Of a stretch of 64,000 nucleotides of DNA, positions 34,596 to 43,044 are shown piece after piece (within the stretch, counting starts at the first letter, position 1; each line of letters starts with the position of its first letter). The notes under the pieces were generated by a model. That model searched no databases. It saw only the letters and a program-made list of their open reading frames with translations, and was not told the DNA's origin. Where the stretch lies: assembly GCA_019113245.1 (NCBI GenBank), contig DXHU01000005.1, positions 1-64,000 of the forward strand, in the 5' to 3' direction. The stretch comes from Candidatus Ornithospirochaeta avicola (GTDB lineage Bacteria > Spirochaetota > Spirochaetia > Sphaerochaetales > Sphaerochaetaceae). A program made the position numbers and the translations under genes.

Positions 34596-35183
34596 TCAGT
34601 TTGAGAATATCTTAGCGCTCACTTCAAGAATGTCCTGATTGAACATCTTTTCAATTCTTACTTTGCTCAGAGCACCATGCCCTGGAAAAATCAGAGTGTT
34701 GTCATCAAGGGGGAAAACTTTTTCCCTTATCGAGCGCACAAGGATTTCCTTTTCTGTTATCGTATTTGTCACAGCAAGCATCCCGCACTCAAGACTGTCG
34801 CCTGTAAAGAGGGCATAGCCGTCAAAAAGATATGCCATGCTGTCGATGCTGTGCCCTGGAAGATGGATGCATTTTATATCGCTTTTTCCAATATGCAGAA
34901 CATCAGAGTCCTTTACCCTTATAGTCCATCTCCCATCAATTGAAGGAAAATATGAATAAACAGCAGCATCATAGATCTTGAGTATTTTCTCAAGTGCTTT
35001 TGTATGTGCGCTGTGATGATGGGTAATGAGTATGCTTGAGACGTTAAGGCGGTTTTTCTCTATATCAAGGAGCATGTCCTCATTGAGGGTGGATGCATCA
35101 ATCAGGATTGCATTTCTATCCTCAGTTGCAACAAGGTACTGGTTTACTAGATTCTGGGTATCAAGATATGTGTAGATTTTCAA
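34596..35183 (-). CDS. Metallo-beta-lactamase fold hydrolase
   Basis: 195 residues. The HxHxDH-type motif appears as THHHSAHTKAL, so the usual Asp is replaced by Ser. GHSIDSMAYLFDGYALFTGDSL and IFPGHGALSK supply the remaining ligands. It resembles glyoxalase II-like hydrolases; the altered first motif leaves the two-metal chemistry doubtful. It overlaps the pentapeptide-repeat gene by four bases. Confidence 0.82.
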   Translation of the reverse strand: MKIYTYLDTQNLVNQYLVATEDRNAILIDASTLNEDMLLDIEKNRLNVSSILITHHHSAHTKALEKILKIYDAAVYSYFPSIDGRWTIRVKDSDVLHIGKSDIKCIHLPGHSIDSMAYLFDGYALFTGDSLECGMLAVTNTITEKEILVRSIREKVFPLDDNTLIFPGHGALSKVRIEKMFNQDILEVSAKIFSN

Positions 35184-35773
35184 AACATATCCTCCCTAAA
35201 AAACGAATCTTCCTTGTTTGAATAGCGGAACGAGACTCCGCGGATAACAGAGGATGCAAAATTCGCGCGCTTTAAGTTGCAGTCCTCAAATTCTGAGGAG
35301 ATTATCTTTGAAAGACTGAAATTCGAGAAATAAAGATCATCAGAAACAAATGAGGATGCTATCATGTCTATTGCCATGAATGATGAAAGAATCAGAGAAG
35401 AGTCAGTTATCCTGGTCTTGTAAAGCATTGATCCTGAGAAGACAGAGCTCTTTATGTCCATATCAGCAAATGTGCATGAGTTGAATATCGCATAGTCGAA
35501 AAAGGAATTGATAATCTTAGAAGATGAGAAAGTGCAGCCAGTGAAAGTTGAAAAGGAAAAATTCGAACCGATGATGTCAATTGATGAGAAATCAACAGAA
35601 TCAAAGCTAACATTTGCAAGGTTCTCATCCTCGATGATTCTTGTTTCTTTAGCATCTGAAAGCAGTAAATCAAGCACATGTTTTTTGTTCTGGCTGTGAT
35701 GAAAGCATTTTTCACCGCCTTTTAAAGCAAAGCTCGGACAATTCTTTTCACTGCATCGGAAAAATGAGAACAT
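35180..35773 (-). CDS. Pentapeptide-repeat protein with Cys/His N-terminus
   Basis: 197 residues. From residue about 50 onward, phenylalanines or other central hydrophobics recur every five residues (VSFDSVDFSSIDIIGSNFSF, then NSCTFADMDIKSSVFSG), the right-handed quadrilateral helix fold. The first about 27 residues contain CSEKNCPSFALKGGEKCFHH, arranged like a zinc-binding knuckle. Function unknown. It is transcribed upstream of the MBL gene. Confidence 0.85.
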   Translation of the reverse strand: MFSFFRCSEKNCPSFALKGGEKCFHHSQNKKHVLDLLLSDAKETRIIEDENLANVSFDSVDFSSIDIIGSNFSFSTFTGCTFSSSKIINSFFDYAIFNSCTFADMDIKSSVFSGSMLYKTRITDSSLILSSFMAIDMIASSFVSDDLYFSNFSLSKIISSEFEDCNLKRANFASSVIRGVSFRYSNKEDSFFREDMF

Positions 35774-35868
35774 GGCTATATTATATTGGAAAATAAGGAA
35801 AGCAAGAAGTATTTATCTTGACTGTTTCTTTTTTCAGATAGGAGAATAAAGAAAAACGGGGAGGCTAA

Positions 35869-36168
35869 ATGGTTACCTTTTCAGGCGTAATTGTATTGCT
35901 TGTTTCAATACTGAGTTTTCTTTTTTCTCTAATTTCTTTTGATGGCTCGAGCATCCTTCTTGCTTTGATGCTCTTTATTGCATCAATTGCATCTCTTTCC
36001 CGCCAGGGCAGGGTTAGCATCGGAATCTTCATTTTGTTTTTCTCGATATTCTCACTCTTCTTTAATTTCGGAATTATCAACACTCTTTTGATGCTCCTTG
36101 TCCTCATCTTCTCAATCCTCATGATAATAGGCGAAGTGAGAAACAAGAAGAAGGAGGTGCTTTCATGA
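35869..36168 (+). CDS. Small membrane protein, unknown
   Basis: 99 residues with three hydrophobic helices, starting MVTFSGVIVLLVSILSFL. There is no known motif. It overlaps the next membrane-protein gene by four bases; the two share a similar helix-rich, Ile/Leu/Phe/Ser-rich composition and may form a complex or derive from one another. Confidence 0.65.
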   Translation: MVTFSGVIVLLVSILSFLFSLISFDGSSILLALMLFIASIASLSRQGRVSIGIFILFFSIFSLFFNFGIINTLLMLLVLIFSILMIIGEVRNKKKEVLS

Positions 36169-37277
36169 ATGCTCTTGCAGTAATAATCATCATACTTTCA
36201 TCACTTTCTCCTATTTCAGATTATTTTCTTTTTTATTCAATCAGTCTGATGGACAATATATTTCCTCTTCTGGTCATATTGTTCTCCATATTAACAATTG
36301 CACTCAAGAGCAAGACTGTGTATTCAGTCTTTGCATCTGTTTTTGCGCTTCTTTTCTATATGACTAATGCAGGGTGGAACGTCTTCATTACCTTCATCTC
36401 TTTCATGCTCATGATTCTTTCTTTCTTCATGGCAGTATGTGCAGAGACAAATATGGTGATGGATAGAAAAGCTGAGATATGGAAGATAAGAAAGGAAAGC
36501 GAGCTGGCCAGAGAAAAAAGTGCTGCATCTTCGGATAGTGAAAAGATTGAATCAGTTGAAAAAGTGCAAAGTGTAAGCGTTGAGGAAAAGAAAGATACTC
36601 CTTCAGCTACTCCTTCTATTCAGACTGCAAGTAAGAAGAGAAAGGAGATAATCCGCTGGCCAAGGGTTCTTTTCATAATCAGCTCAATTGCTGTTGCCTG
36701 CACCTATCTGTATCTGATTATTGTTGCTTTCACATTTTCTGGCCTTGTTGACTGGTTTGATTTTGCTGTCAATACAGGAAATATCTTTGCAAGCGCATTC
36801 ATCTCTGCCTTCCTTCCAGTTTTCCTTATCGCGCTATGCTTTATCAGAAAGAGATCTGTGTGCGTAATATCATCACTTCTTGTATTCTTCCTTTCTGCCT
36901 GGGCTATTCTTCAGCTCCATATATATTATGTATATTTTAATTACAATGCTATATTTTTCTCTGTAGTTGATGTATTCAGTTATGTTTTTTTCTATCCAAA
37001 TAGTATCTTTTCAAGTTTCAATGATTATCCGATTTATTATGTCAATCTGCTTTCTCCTCTTCTTCTTGTCATCACTTCCATCATCTATGCAAGATCAAAG
37101 AAAGTGTATGTACCTGAGAATACTGTAAATACAGTTGCAACAGAAAAAAAAGAAGTAGAAGTTTCTTTAAATCCTGTTTCTTCTGTTTCTGAGGTTATTG
37201 GTGCAGATGAAAAAGAGCAGGATGAAGAAGATGAGATTCTGGATGTAGAAAAAGACAGAAGCAAAGAGACAGAGTAA
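36165..37277 (+). CDS. Multi-pass membrane protein, unknown
   Basis: 370 residues. Three to four helices in the first 95 residues are followed by a charged Ser/Lys/Glu-rich loop (about residues 100-165), then four further helices and a strongly acidic tail ending EDEILDVEKDRSKETE. Not recognised. It is coupled by a four-base overlap to the small membrane protein ahead of it and lies 120 bases upstream of rsgA. Confidence 0.65.
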   Translation: MNALAVIIIILSSLSPISDYFLFYSISLMDNIFPLLVILFSILTIALKSKTVYSVFASVFALLFYMTNAGWNVFITFISFMLMILSFFMAVCAETNMVMDRKAEIWKIRKESELAREKSAASSDSEKIESVEKVQSVSVEEKKDTPSATPSIQTASKKRKEIIRWPRVLFIISSIAVACTYLYLIIVAFTFSGLVDWFDFAVNTGNIFASAFISAFLPVFLIALCFIRKRSVCVISSLLVFFLSAWAILQLHIYYVYFNYNAIFFSVVDVFSYVFFYPNSIFSSFNDYPIYYVNLLSPLLLVITSIIYARSKKVYVPENTVNTVATEKKEVEVSLNPVSSVSEVIGADEKEQDEEDEILDVEKDRSKETE

Positions 37278-37397
37278 AATCCAGATGATTCATTAAAATT
37301 TCATGGGATTCAGTTTCATTTTCTGAATCCCTTTCTTATTATACGGATTATCTTTTTTTTCTTGTATTAAGAGTCCTTTGCTGATATCCTTTTTCCC

Positions 37398-38324
37398 GTG
37401 AAAGGCAGAATAATAAAAAGCGCTAACAATATTTACACTCTCTCTTCTCTTTTAGACTCATCTATTTGCCAGGCAAGGATAAAAGGGAAGGTGCTTGATT
37501 CTGTCAAGGGCGAATACAATCCTCTTGTTGTAGGCGACATTGTTTCATATATTCCAAACACTCAGGGAGACAGCATGATTACTGAGCGTGAGGAGAGGGC
37601 AACAAGTTTTGCGCGCTGGAATGTAAAAAAACTTATAAACCAGACGATATGCGCGAACATGGATCAGGTTGTCATTGTCTCAACTGTATCAAATCCTCCA
37701 TTCCGCCCGCGCTTTATTGACAGGGCAATATGCTGTGCAAGAAATGCTGAGATTGTAATTGCAATCAATAAGGATGATCTTGAAGTTTCTCCTTTTGTCT
37801 CATCATGGTGTAAGCTCTACAACGCTCTTGGATTTAAATGCATAACAATCAGCGCAAAGGAAAAAAGGCTGGACGCACTTATTGAGCTTCTGAAAGGAAA
37901 AACAAGTGCTTTTGTAGGCCAGAGCGGATGCGGCAAGAGTAGCATAGTGAACGCGCTCTTGTCCTTGAATGAGAAGACTGGGGAAATAGTCAGCAAATAT
38001 GACAGAGGACGTCATACAACAACTTCTTCCACATTCTTCTACGGAGAGGAGTATAACATAATAGACACTCCTGGAGTGAGAGAGATTTTAGTTCCTCTTG
38101 AAGATGAAAGCCTTGTAAAGGAATGTTTTCCAGAACTTAAAGATGCCACCTGCCTTTACTCATCCTGTCTGCACTACGGGGAGGAGGGATGCGCTGTACC
38201 AGAGCTTATTGATAAGAATATTGTATCCCCAGAGCGCTATGAGAGCTATTTAAGGATTCTTGAGTCCCTATTTGAAAGAAGACCTGGCTATATGAGAAAG
38301 AAGGCAAATGAAAGGCAGAAGTGA
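37398..38324 (+). CDS. rsgA: Small-subunit assembly GTPase RsgA
   Basis: 308 residues. The OB-fold N-terminus is followed by a circularly permuted GTPase (G4 AINKDDLE, then G1 GQSGCGKSSIVNALL, then G3 DTPGVRE) and a zinc knuckle CLYSSCLHYGEEGC. It helps mature the 30S subunit. The start is GTG. It overlaps mutS2 by 17 bases. Confidence 0.94.
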   Translation: MKGRIIKSANNIYTLSSLLDSSICQARIKGKVLDSVKGEYNPLVVGDIVSYIPNTQGDSMITEREERATSFARWNVKKLINQTICANMDQVVIVSTVSNPPFRPRFIDRAICCARNAEIVIAINKDDLEVSPFVSSWCKLYNALGFKCITISAKEKRLDALIELLKGKTSAFVGQSGCGKSSIVNALLSLNEKTGEIVSKYDRGRHTTTSSTFFYGEEYNIIDTPGVREILVPLEDESLVKECFPELKDATCLYSSCLHYGEEGCAVPELIDKNIVSPERYESYLRILESLFERRPGYMRKKANERQK

Positions 38325-40623
38325 TAAAAAAGGACTTATTCTCATTGAACTTGACAAGGTCCTGGATGACGTTAAGAAGAACATGCTTTTTCCTGAAAGC
38401 GAGAGCTATATAAACATAGATCTTGTGACAGGAGACAAAGATAAGCTGGAGAGTAGAAGATCCTCCTTTGATTTCTTCCTTTCCCGCTTAGAGGGAGGAG
38501 AAGTTGATCTGGATTCTTTTCCCCCAATTTCCCCGATACTGAGGAATATCAGGATAAGCCACCAGGACATCGATGCCGCTGATATCTACAGTGCAGCAGT
38601 ATTCCTTTCATCCTACTTTAAAAGCAGGAGGTTCCTTTCTGATGAGTTTATGCCAGATGAGAATGATGAGCTTTTTGTAAACGATGTTTTTTCGTATTTG
38701 GATGCTCAGGGAGGAGTCAACCTTTCTCATCCGAGGATTTATCCGCTTGTTAAGGAAATAGAGAAGAAGAAGGATGAAAGAAGCCGCTATACTCTTTCTT
38801 TCATGAAAGAAAATGCTGAGATTGTAATGAGCGAGAATCCGTCATTCCGTGACCAGAGGCTACTTATCCCAATCAGAGCTGAAAAGAAAGGCCAGATAAA
38901 AAGCTATATTCACAGCTCTTCATCATCCGGGCAGACTCTTTATGCTGAGCCCTTTGCTCTTGTGGATCTCAATAACAGCGTCTTTCTTGCCGAGGACAGG
39001 CTCAGAGCAGAGATAATGAAAATAAAGCATGAGCTTTCTGAGCGTCTGAGATATATTTCACCATATATTGAGAAAAAGGTCGAAGAAGTAAAGTCCTTTG
39101 ACTTCTTTTATACATTCAGCCTCTGGATAAAGAAGAACAGGGCAGAGCATGTCGAGTTAGCAGACACTCTTTCCTTAATCGAGGCCCGTCATCCTCTTTT
39201 ATATGAAAAGGCTGTTCCCATATCGATAACACTCGATGAGAATGTTAAGGCAATTGTCTTTTCCGGCGCGAATGCAGGAGGAAAGACAGTAAGCATGAAG
39301 ACAATTGCGCTCCTTGCCGCAATCAACCAGATTACGACATATATTCCAGCAAGCGGGAAATCGAAGCTTCCTCTTTTTTCTTTTTTCCTTGCAGACATCG
39401 GAGATAATCAGGACATACTTTCTGATGCTTCCACATTCTCAGCTCATCTGAAGAACATAAGGCATGTAACAGAGAAGGCTGACAAGAATTCCCTTGTGCT
39501 CCTTGATGAGCTAGGAAGCGGCACGGACCCGAAAGAGGGCTCTGCATTCAGCATTGCAACGCTTGAGTTTCTGAAAAGAAAAGCCCGTCTTACTCTTGTT
39601 TCCAGCCATTACTCGGATGTGAAGAATTATGCATATGTCTCAGAGGATATAATAAATGCATCCCTTGCGTTTGACGATAAAAGCGGTGTGAGCCTTTATA
39701 AGATCATTGCAGGGCTTCCAGGAGACAGTCATGCGCTTTCTGCAGCACGCAGGGCAGGGATTAATGCTGAGATAATAAAAAAGGCAGAGGATCTTCTTAA
39801 GGACAACAGCTCAGAAAGTGTATCGCTAATCAATTCTCTTATTTCAAAATCAAGGAGCCTTGATAAGAAGATAAGCCAGGCAGAGAATGAAAGAAGGACG
39901 CTGAAATTCAAGAAAGAGGCTCTGGAAAAGAAGATAAAGGAAAATGATGATATCTCTTATTCTCTTGAAAAGGAAGGATTGAAAGAGCTGAACAGGCTTA
40001 CTGACGAAATTAAGAGAAAGCTTGAGCGCCTGGTTATGGAAATAAGGACCGGCGAACTTGACAGTAAAAAGATAAAAAGCGTCAAAGATTTCATCTCTTC
40101 ACTCGATAAAGAGAAGGAAAAGGTTTCATCAAGCGTTGAGAAAAAGAGAAAAGAGAGAGAGGAAGCGGAAGAGGAGATAATATTCTCCCCAGGCGAGCTT
40201 GTATTCTGCGGAGAGAGCAGAAGCAAGGGAAAGATCATAAAGAAAGTGAGGAAGAACCAGTATCAGGTTGCGCTTGAAAACGGACTTAAGCTCACTCTCT
40301 CTGCATCTCTTATAACAAGTAGAAGCCAGGAAAAGAGCACAAGCGTTAGCTTCTCTGTAGAAAAGAAAAATGCATCCTATGTCGTTGATTACAGAGGCCT
40401 TAGCCTTGCAGAGGCGAAGGAAAAGCTTGATGCTCAGATTGAAGCCGCTCTTTATTCAAATGTATCCTCATTCTCGATAATCCACGGCTTAGGGGATGGA
40501 ATACTCATGCGCGGCCTTCATGAAGAGCTTAAGAACAATCCCTATGTTTCATCATATTATTTTGCACGTCCAGAGGACGGAGGGATGGGCAAGACCTACG
40601 TTGCTCTTAATCTTGATTTATAA
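38308..40623 (+). CDS. mutS2: MutS2, ribosome-rescue/recombination ATPase
   Basis: 771 residues. The core has the ABC-type ATPase motifs: Walker A GANAGGKTVSMKTI (usually GPN-GGKT), Walker B VLLDELGSGTDPKEGSAF and VSSHYSDVKN. A coiled-coil region and KOW-like segment (GKIIKKVRKNQYQVAL) precede the C-terminal Smr nuclease domain (YRGLSLAEAKEKLD, IIHGLGDGILMRGLHE). It acts on collided ribosomes or recombination intermediates. The last about 17 codons belong to the 232-bp stretch duplicated by the IS insertion downstream. Confidence 0.92.
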   Translation: MKGRSDKKGLILIELDKVLDDVKKNMLFPESESYINIDLVTGDKDKLESRRSSFDFFLSRLEGGEVDLDSFPPISPILRNIRISHQDIDAADIYSAAVFLSSYFKSRRFLSDEFMPDENDELFVNDVFSYLDAQGGVNLSHPRIYPLVKEIEKKKDERSRYTLSFMKENAEIVMSENPSFRDQRLLIPIRAEKKGQIKSYIHSSSSSGQTLYAEPFALVDLNNSVFLAEDRLRAEIMKIKHELSERLRYISPYIEKKVEEVKSFDFFYTFSLWIKKNRAEHVELADTLSLIEARHPLLYEKAVPISITLDENVKAIVFSGANAGGKTVSMKTIALLAAINQITTYIPASGKSKLPLFSFFLADIGDNQDILSDASTFSAHLKNIRHVTEKADKNSLVLLDELGSGTDPKEGSAFSIATLEFLKRKARLTLVSSHYSDVKNYAYVSEDIINASLAFDDKSGVSLYKIIAGLPGDSHALSAARRAGINAEIIKKAEDLLKDNSSESVSLINSLISKSRSLDKKISQAENERRTLKFKKEALEKKIKENDDISYSLEKEGLKELNRLTDEIKRKLERLVMEIRTGELDSKKIKSVKDFISSLDKEKEKVSSSVEKKRKEREEAEEEIIFSPGELVFCGESRSKGKIIKKVRKNQYQVALENGLKLTLSASLITSRSQEKSTSVSFSVEKKNASYVVDYRGLSLAEAKEKLDAQIEAALYSNVSSFSIIHGLGDGILMRGLHEELKNNPYVSSYYFARPEDGGMGKTYVALNLDL

Positions 40624-40805
40624 TCAGCATATTCAGAATAGAATCTGTACTTAAAGTACAGATGTTAACTGTTTTTATATAAAAAGTTAAAGGGTACTAT
40701 AAATTAATTAATTATAATATAATAAAATAAATATAGCAGGGGGGGGTACTCTAGACTAAAATCATTACTTTTAGTGTGTTTTACGTTGACAATGGCTTAT
40801 ACTGC
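40574..40805 (+). repeat. Direct repeat copy 1 (long target-site duplication)
   Basis: 232 bases covering the mutS2 tail, its stop and the AT-rich intergenic region. They recur at 42741-42972 with four substitutions and no indels. The copies flank the IS exactly. The last base may be part of the IS end. Confidence 0.9.
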
Positions 40806-40858
40806 CTGTCTTTAGACTTTGAGTAGCAGGAATTTGTGCTAAAGCTGCTAAAGACAGG
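40805..40858. repeat. Hairpin at the left end of the IS
   Basis: 11-bp inverted arms (40805-40815 and 40848-40858) with a nested TAGCAG/CTGCTA pairing, just beyond the transposase stop at 40865. It resembles the hairpin at 174-237 of the other IS. Confidence 0.65.
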
Positions 40859-40864
40859 AAAAAA

Positions 40865-42562
40865 TTAATCCTTTAAGCCCATCTTTCTGAGCACATTTGA
40901 ATCAAGAAAGAGGTTGTTGAGCGGTATTCCAAGTGAGGCGGAAAGCTCATCAATGAAGGGGCTTGCAATCGACATGTTCATGTATTCACCCCTGCCGGTC
41001 TGTGCCACCTTGAAATCCCTCATGAACTTCATTATCTCCGGGCTTCCGAACCTGCCCTTGAGTATATGCACCTGGAGAATCCTCACGAGCAGCACGGCGA
41101 TGTAGCAGATGAGGAAATGACCTTTGATGCAGTCCTCTTTCTGCAGGAATACTGGTCTTGCATCAAGGGATGACTTCATGACGCGGAAGGATTCCTCTAT
41201 CCGCCACAATGAATGGTATGTCGAGTATATCTCCCTTGCGCTCATCCTCGTCTCGGAGGTCACAATCAGGTTGTATCCTGCGAGCTCGAGATCCCTGTCT
41301 ATGGCCTTCTGGTTGATGGAAGCCACAGCCTTCCTGCCATCATCAAAGGAACAAAAGTCAATGTACTTGCCAGAGTCCCCGAACTCCGACCTCTTGGCCT
41401 CGGAATAACAGAGGGCCTTTGCCTTCTCTGCCAACTTCCTTATCTCGTATGTTTTTTTCTCCGCAAGCTTCGGAGACCATGTCAGCACTCTCTTCTCCGT
41501 CAGGCTCACCGTAACCGTCTTGCCTTCGTCTGTAGTGTATGAATAAGGGAACTTATCGACGCATTCCTTGTAGCGGTAATGGAGCGAGCCGGCGCTGTCC
41601 AGCACATCCACCCAGTCATCGCTGTTCATGGTCACCCAGATCTTCTCTTTCTCCGGAAGCTGCTTCACTGACTTTGAGAAGATGTATCCATCTCCGTCTC
41701 TCCTTGCCTTCGTGATGTTCTCCGCGCAGTTCAGGCCTTTATCCGCAACATGTATAGTCCTTCCCTTGATGCGGTTCTTCTCCTTCAGTTCCGCAACAAT
41801 CTCCCTCAGCACGGGCTTCTCGGACTGGTTTCCCGGATACATCTTCATCCCAATCGGGATCATGTCCGCATCCAGCAAGAGCCCTAGGCCCACAATCGGA
41901 TCCTTCTTCATTTCCTTGCTCGGCCCCTTCTTCCTGAAATCATCCTCCCTGTCTATCTCGAAGTAGAAATTGGTGCAGTCGAAGTATGTCGTCCCGGTCC
42001 TCGTCCCATACTTCCGTTCCGTAAGCGCGGCGAACAGTTCGGTGAGCTTGCTGTACTCGCTGCCGAGAAATTCGCAGCATTCAAGTATCTGGTCATATGA
42101 GATGTCCTGCCCGCCGAACAGCTGCGGTAGCACATCATGGAATGTCGCCCGCTTGGAGCATGGCGCGATGACCCTCGCGAAGACAAGGGATGAGAGCGCA
42201 TCATACAAGCCGAATCTGAATCCCCTCACTCCCTGCCAGAGGTCAAGATACCTCTCAACATCAAGCTCCTCCATTATCCTCTTGAGAGGGAAGTACCCAA
42301 TGCTCTTCAAAGGCCCTTTCTCACCAATCTTCTTCCCTTTCCCTGCCTGCTTCCTGATCCTCTCTTCAGCATTCAGTCCATCCACCTCCTTCTGGAAGTG
42401 CGCAATCGGATCGTCAATCCCGCTCGCGACAAGGTCGTCATAATAGCCAAGCGAGCGGTAGCATGACTGTACTACATGCCCCCTTTCCTTGCTTAGCGCG
42501 CCTGAATATATCTGCAGATACAGCCCTTTCTTGTTCTTTGTCTTCTTGAGGAAATATGACAT
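40865..42562 (-). CDS. IS1634 family transposase
   Basis: 565 residues from the ATG at 42562, which has AGGAGG upstream; in-frame codons beyond it are not credible. DDE residues are seen in TYFDCTNFYFEID, IHVADKGLNCAENI and YHSLWRIEESFRVMKSS. The DDPIAHF signature is shared with the transposase at 261-2117. The gene is intact and probably functional. Base composition (more G+C, few A-T third positions) differs from its neighbours, suggesting recent arrival. Confidence 0.92.
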   Translation of the reverse strand: MSYFLKKTKNKKGLYLQIYSGALSKERGHVVQSCYRSLGYYDDLVASGIDDPIAHFQKEVDGLNAEERIRKQAGKGKKIGEKGPLKSIGYFPLKRIMEELDVERYLDLWQGVRGFRFGLYDALSSLVFARVIAPCSKRATFHDVLPQLFGGQDISYDQILECCEFLGSEYSKLTELFAALTERKYGTRTGTTYFDCTNFYFEIDREDDFRKKGPSKEMKKDPIVGLGLLLDADMIPIGMKMYPGNQSEKPVLREIVAELKEKNRIKGRTIHVADKGLNCAENITKARRDGDGYIFSKSVKQLPEKEKIWVTMNSDDWVDVLDSAGSLHYRYKECVDKFPYSYTTDEGKTVTVSLTEKRVLTWSPKLAEKKTYEIRKLAEKAKALCYSEAKRSEFGDSGKYIDFCSFDDGRKAVASINQKAIDRDLELAGYNLIVTSETRMSAREIYSTYHSLWRIEESFRVMKSSLDARPVFLQKEDCIKGHFLICYIAVLLVRILQVHILKGRFGSPEIMKFMRDFKVAQTGRGEYMNMSIASPFIDELSASLGIPLNNLFLDSNVLRKMGLKD

Positions 42563-42647
42563 GAAACCTCCTAAGGACAGTATAGCACAATAGCACAAAT
42601 AATAAAACATATGAAAAAGAAATTTCAAAATTTTTTGCAGGAAGAGG

Positions 42648-42681
42648 AAACCCCCATTTGCAACATACTAAACGGGGGTTT
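42648..42681. terminator. Strong hairpin upstream of the transposase
   Basis: AAACCCCC at 42648-42655 pairs with GGGGGTTT at 42674-42681. It lies between the transposase start and the IS end, where it could block outside transcription from entering the gene. Confidence 0.55.
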
Positions 42682-42809
42682 CAATCATTCATCGGTTTGG
42701 TGGTTCTAAAGATTTATTGTGCTAAAAGTCTAAAGACGGGAGGACGGAGGGATGGGCAAGACCTACGTTGCTCTTAATCTTGATTTATAATCAACATATT
42801 CAGAATAGA

Positions 42810-42830
42810 ATCTGTACTTAAAGTACAGAT
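42810..42830. promoter_or_regulatory. Palindrome upstream of the chaperone-usher promoter
   Basis: ATCTGTACTT, a central A, and AAGTACAGAT form a perfect 10-bp palindrome. A second inverted repeat, ACTAAAA and TTTTAGT, lies at 42922-42942 next to the -35 box. Either could be an operator. Confidence 0.45.
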
Positions 42831-42905
42831 GTTAACTGTTTTTATATAAAATATTAAAGGGTACTATAAATTAATTCATTATAATATAATAAAATAAATA
42901 TAGCA

Positions 42906-42913
42906 GGGGGGGG
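42906..42913 (+). repeat. G8 homopolymer near the chaperone-usher promoter
   Basis: Eight consecutive G residues lie about 40 bases upstream of the -35 box; copy 1 has the same length (40739-40746). Homopolymeric G tracts are slippage-prone and control tpr promoters in Treponema pallidum. Confidence 0.85.
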
Positions 42914-42952
42914 TACTCTAGACTAAAATCATTACTTTTAGTGTGTTTTACG

Positions 42953-42981
42953 TTGACAATGGCTTATACTGCTTTTAGAAT
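42953..42981 (+). promoter_or_regulatory. Promoter of the chaperone-usher operon
   Basis: A perfect TTGACA at 42953-42958, a 17-base spacer and TAGAAT at 42976-42981, 64 bases before the chaperone ATG. The -35 and spacer are in the duplicated copy 2, the -10 in unique DNA. Confidence 0.75.
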
Positions 42982-43044
42982 AAAGCATGGGAAATTGAGA
43001 AAGAAGAGTTGGGATGCTTCTTTTTCTTATGGAGTTATTTTTAT

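Larger units (their letters stand above)
40805..42740 (-). mobile_element. IS1634-like insertion sequence
   Basis: About 1.94 kb with one transposase. The ends carry an imperfect 16-bp inverted repeat: CCTGTCTTTAGACTTT at 40805 and, on the opposite strand, CCCGTCTTTAGACTTT ending at 42740. A hairpin (CCTGTCTTTAG with CTAAAGACAGG at 40848-40858) lies downstream of the transposase. The flanking 232-bp direct repeats fit the long, variable target duplications described for IS1634. Confidence 0.9.
42741..42972 (+). repeat. Direct repeat copy 2 (long target-site duplication)
   Basis: Second copy of the 232-bp duplication, right of the IS. It carries the mutS2 tail fragment (non-functional here), the palindrome at 42810-42830, the G8 tract and the -35 box of the chaperone-usher promoter. 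Confidence 0.9.

Noticed and set aside
40786-40820. Second promoter from the -35 in duplication copy 1
   Set aside because: The -10 position now holds IS sequence (TCTTTA), a poor box, and faces into the IS against the transposase.
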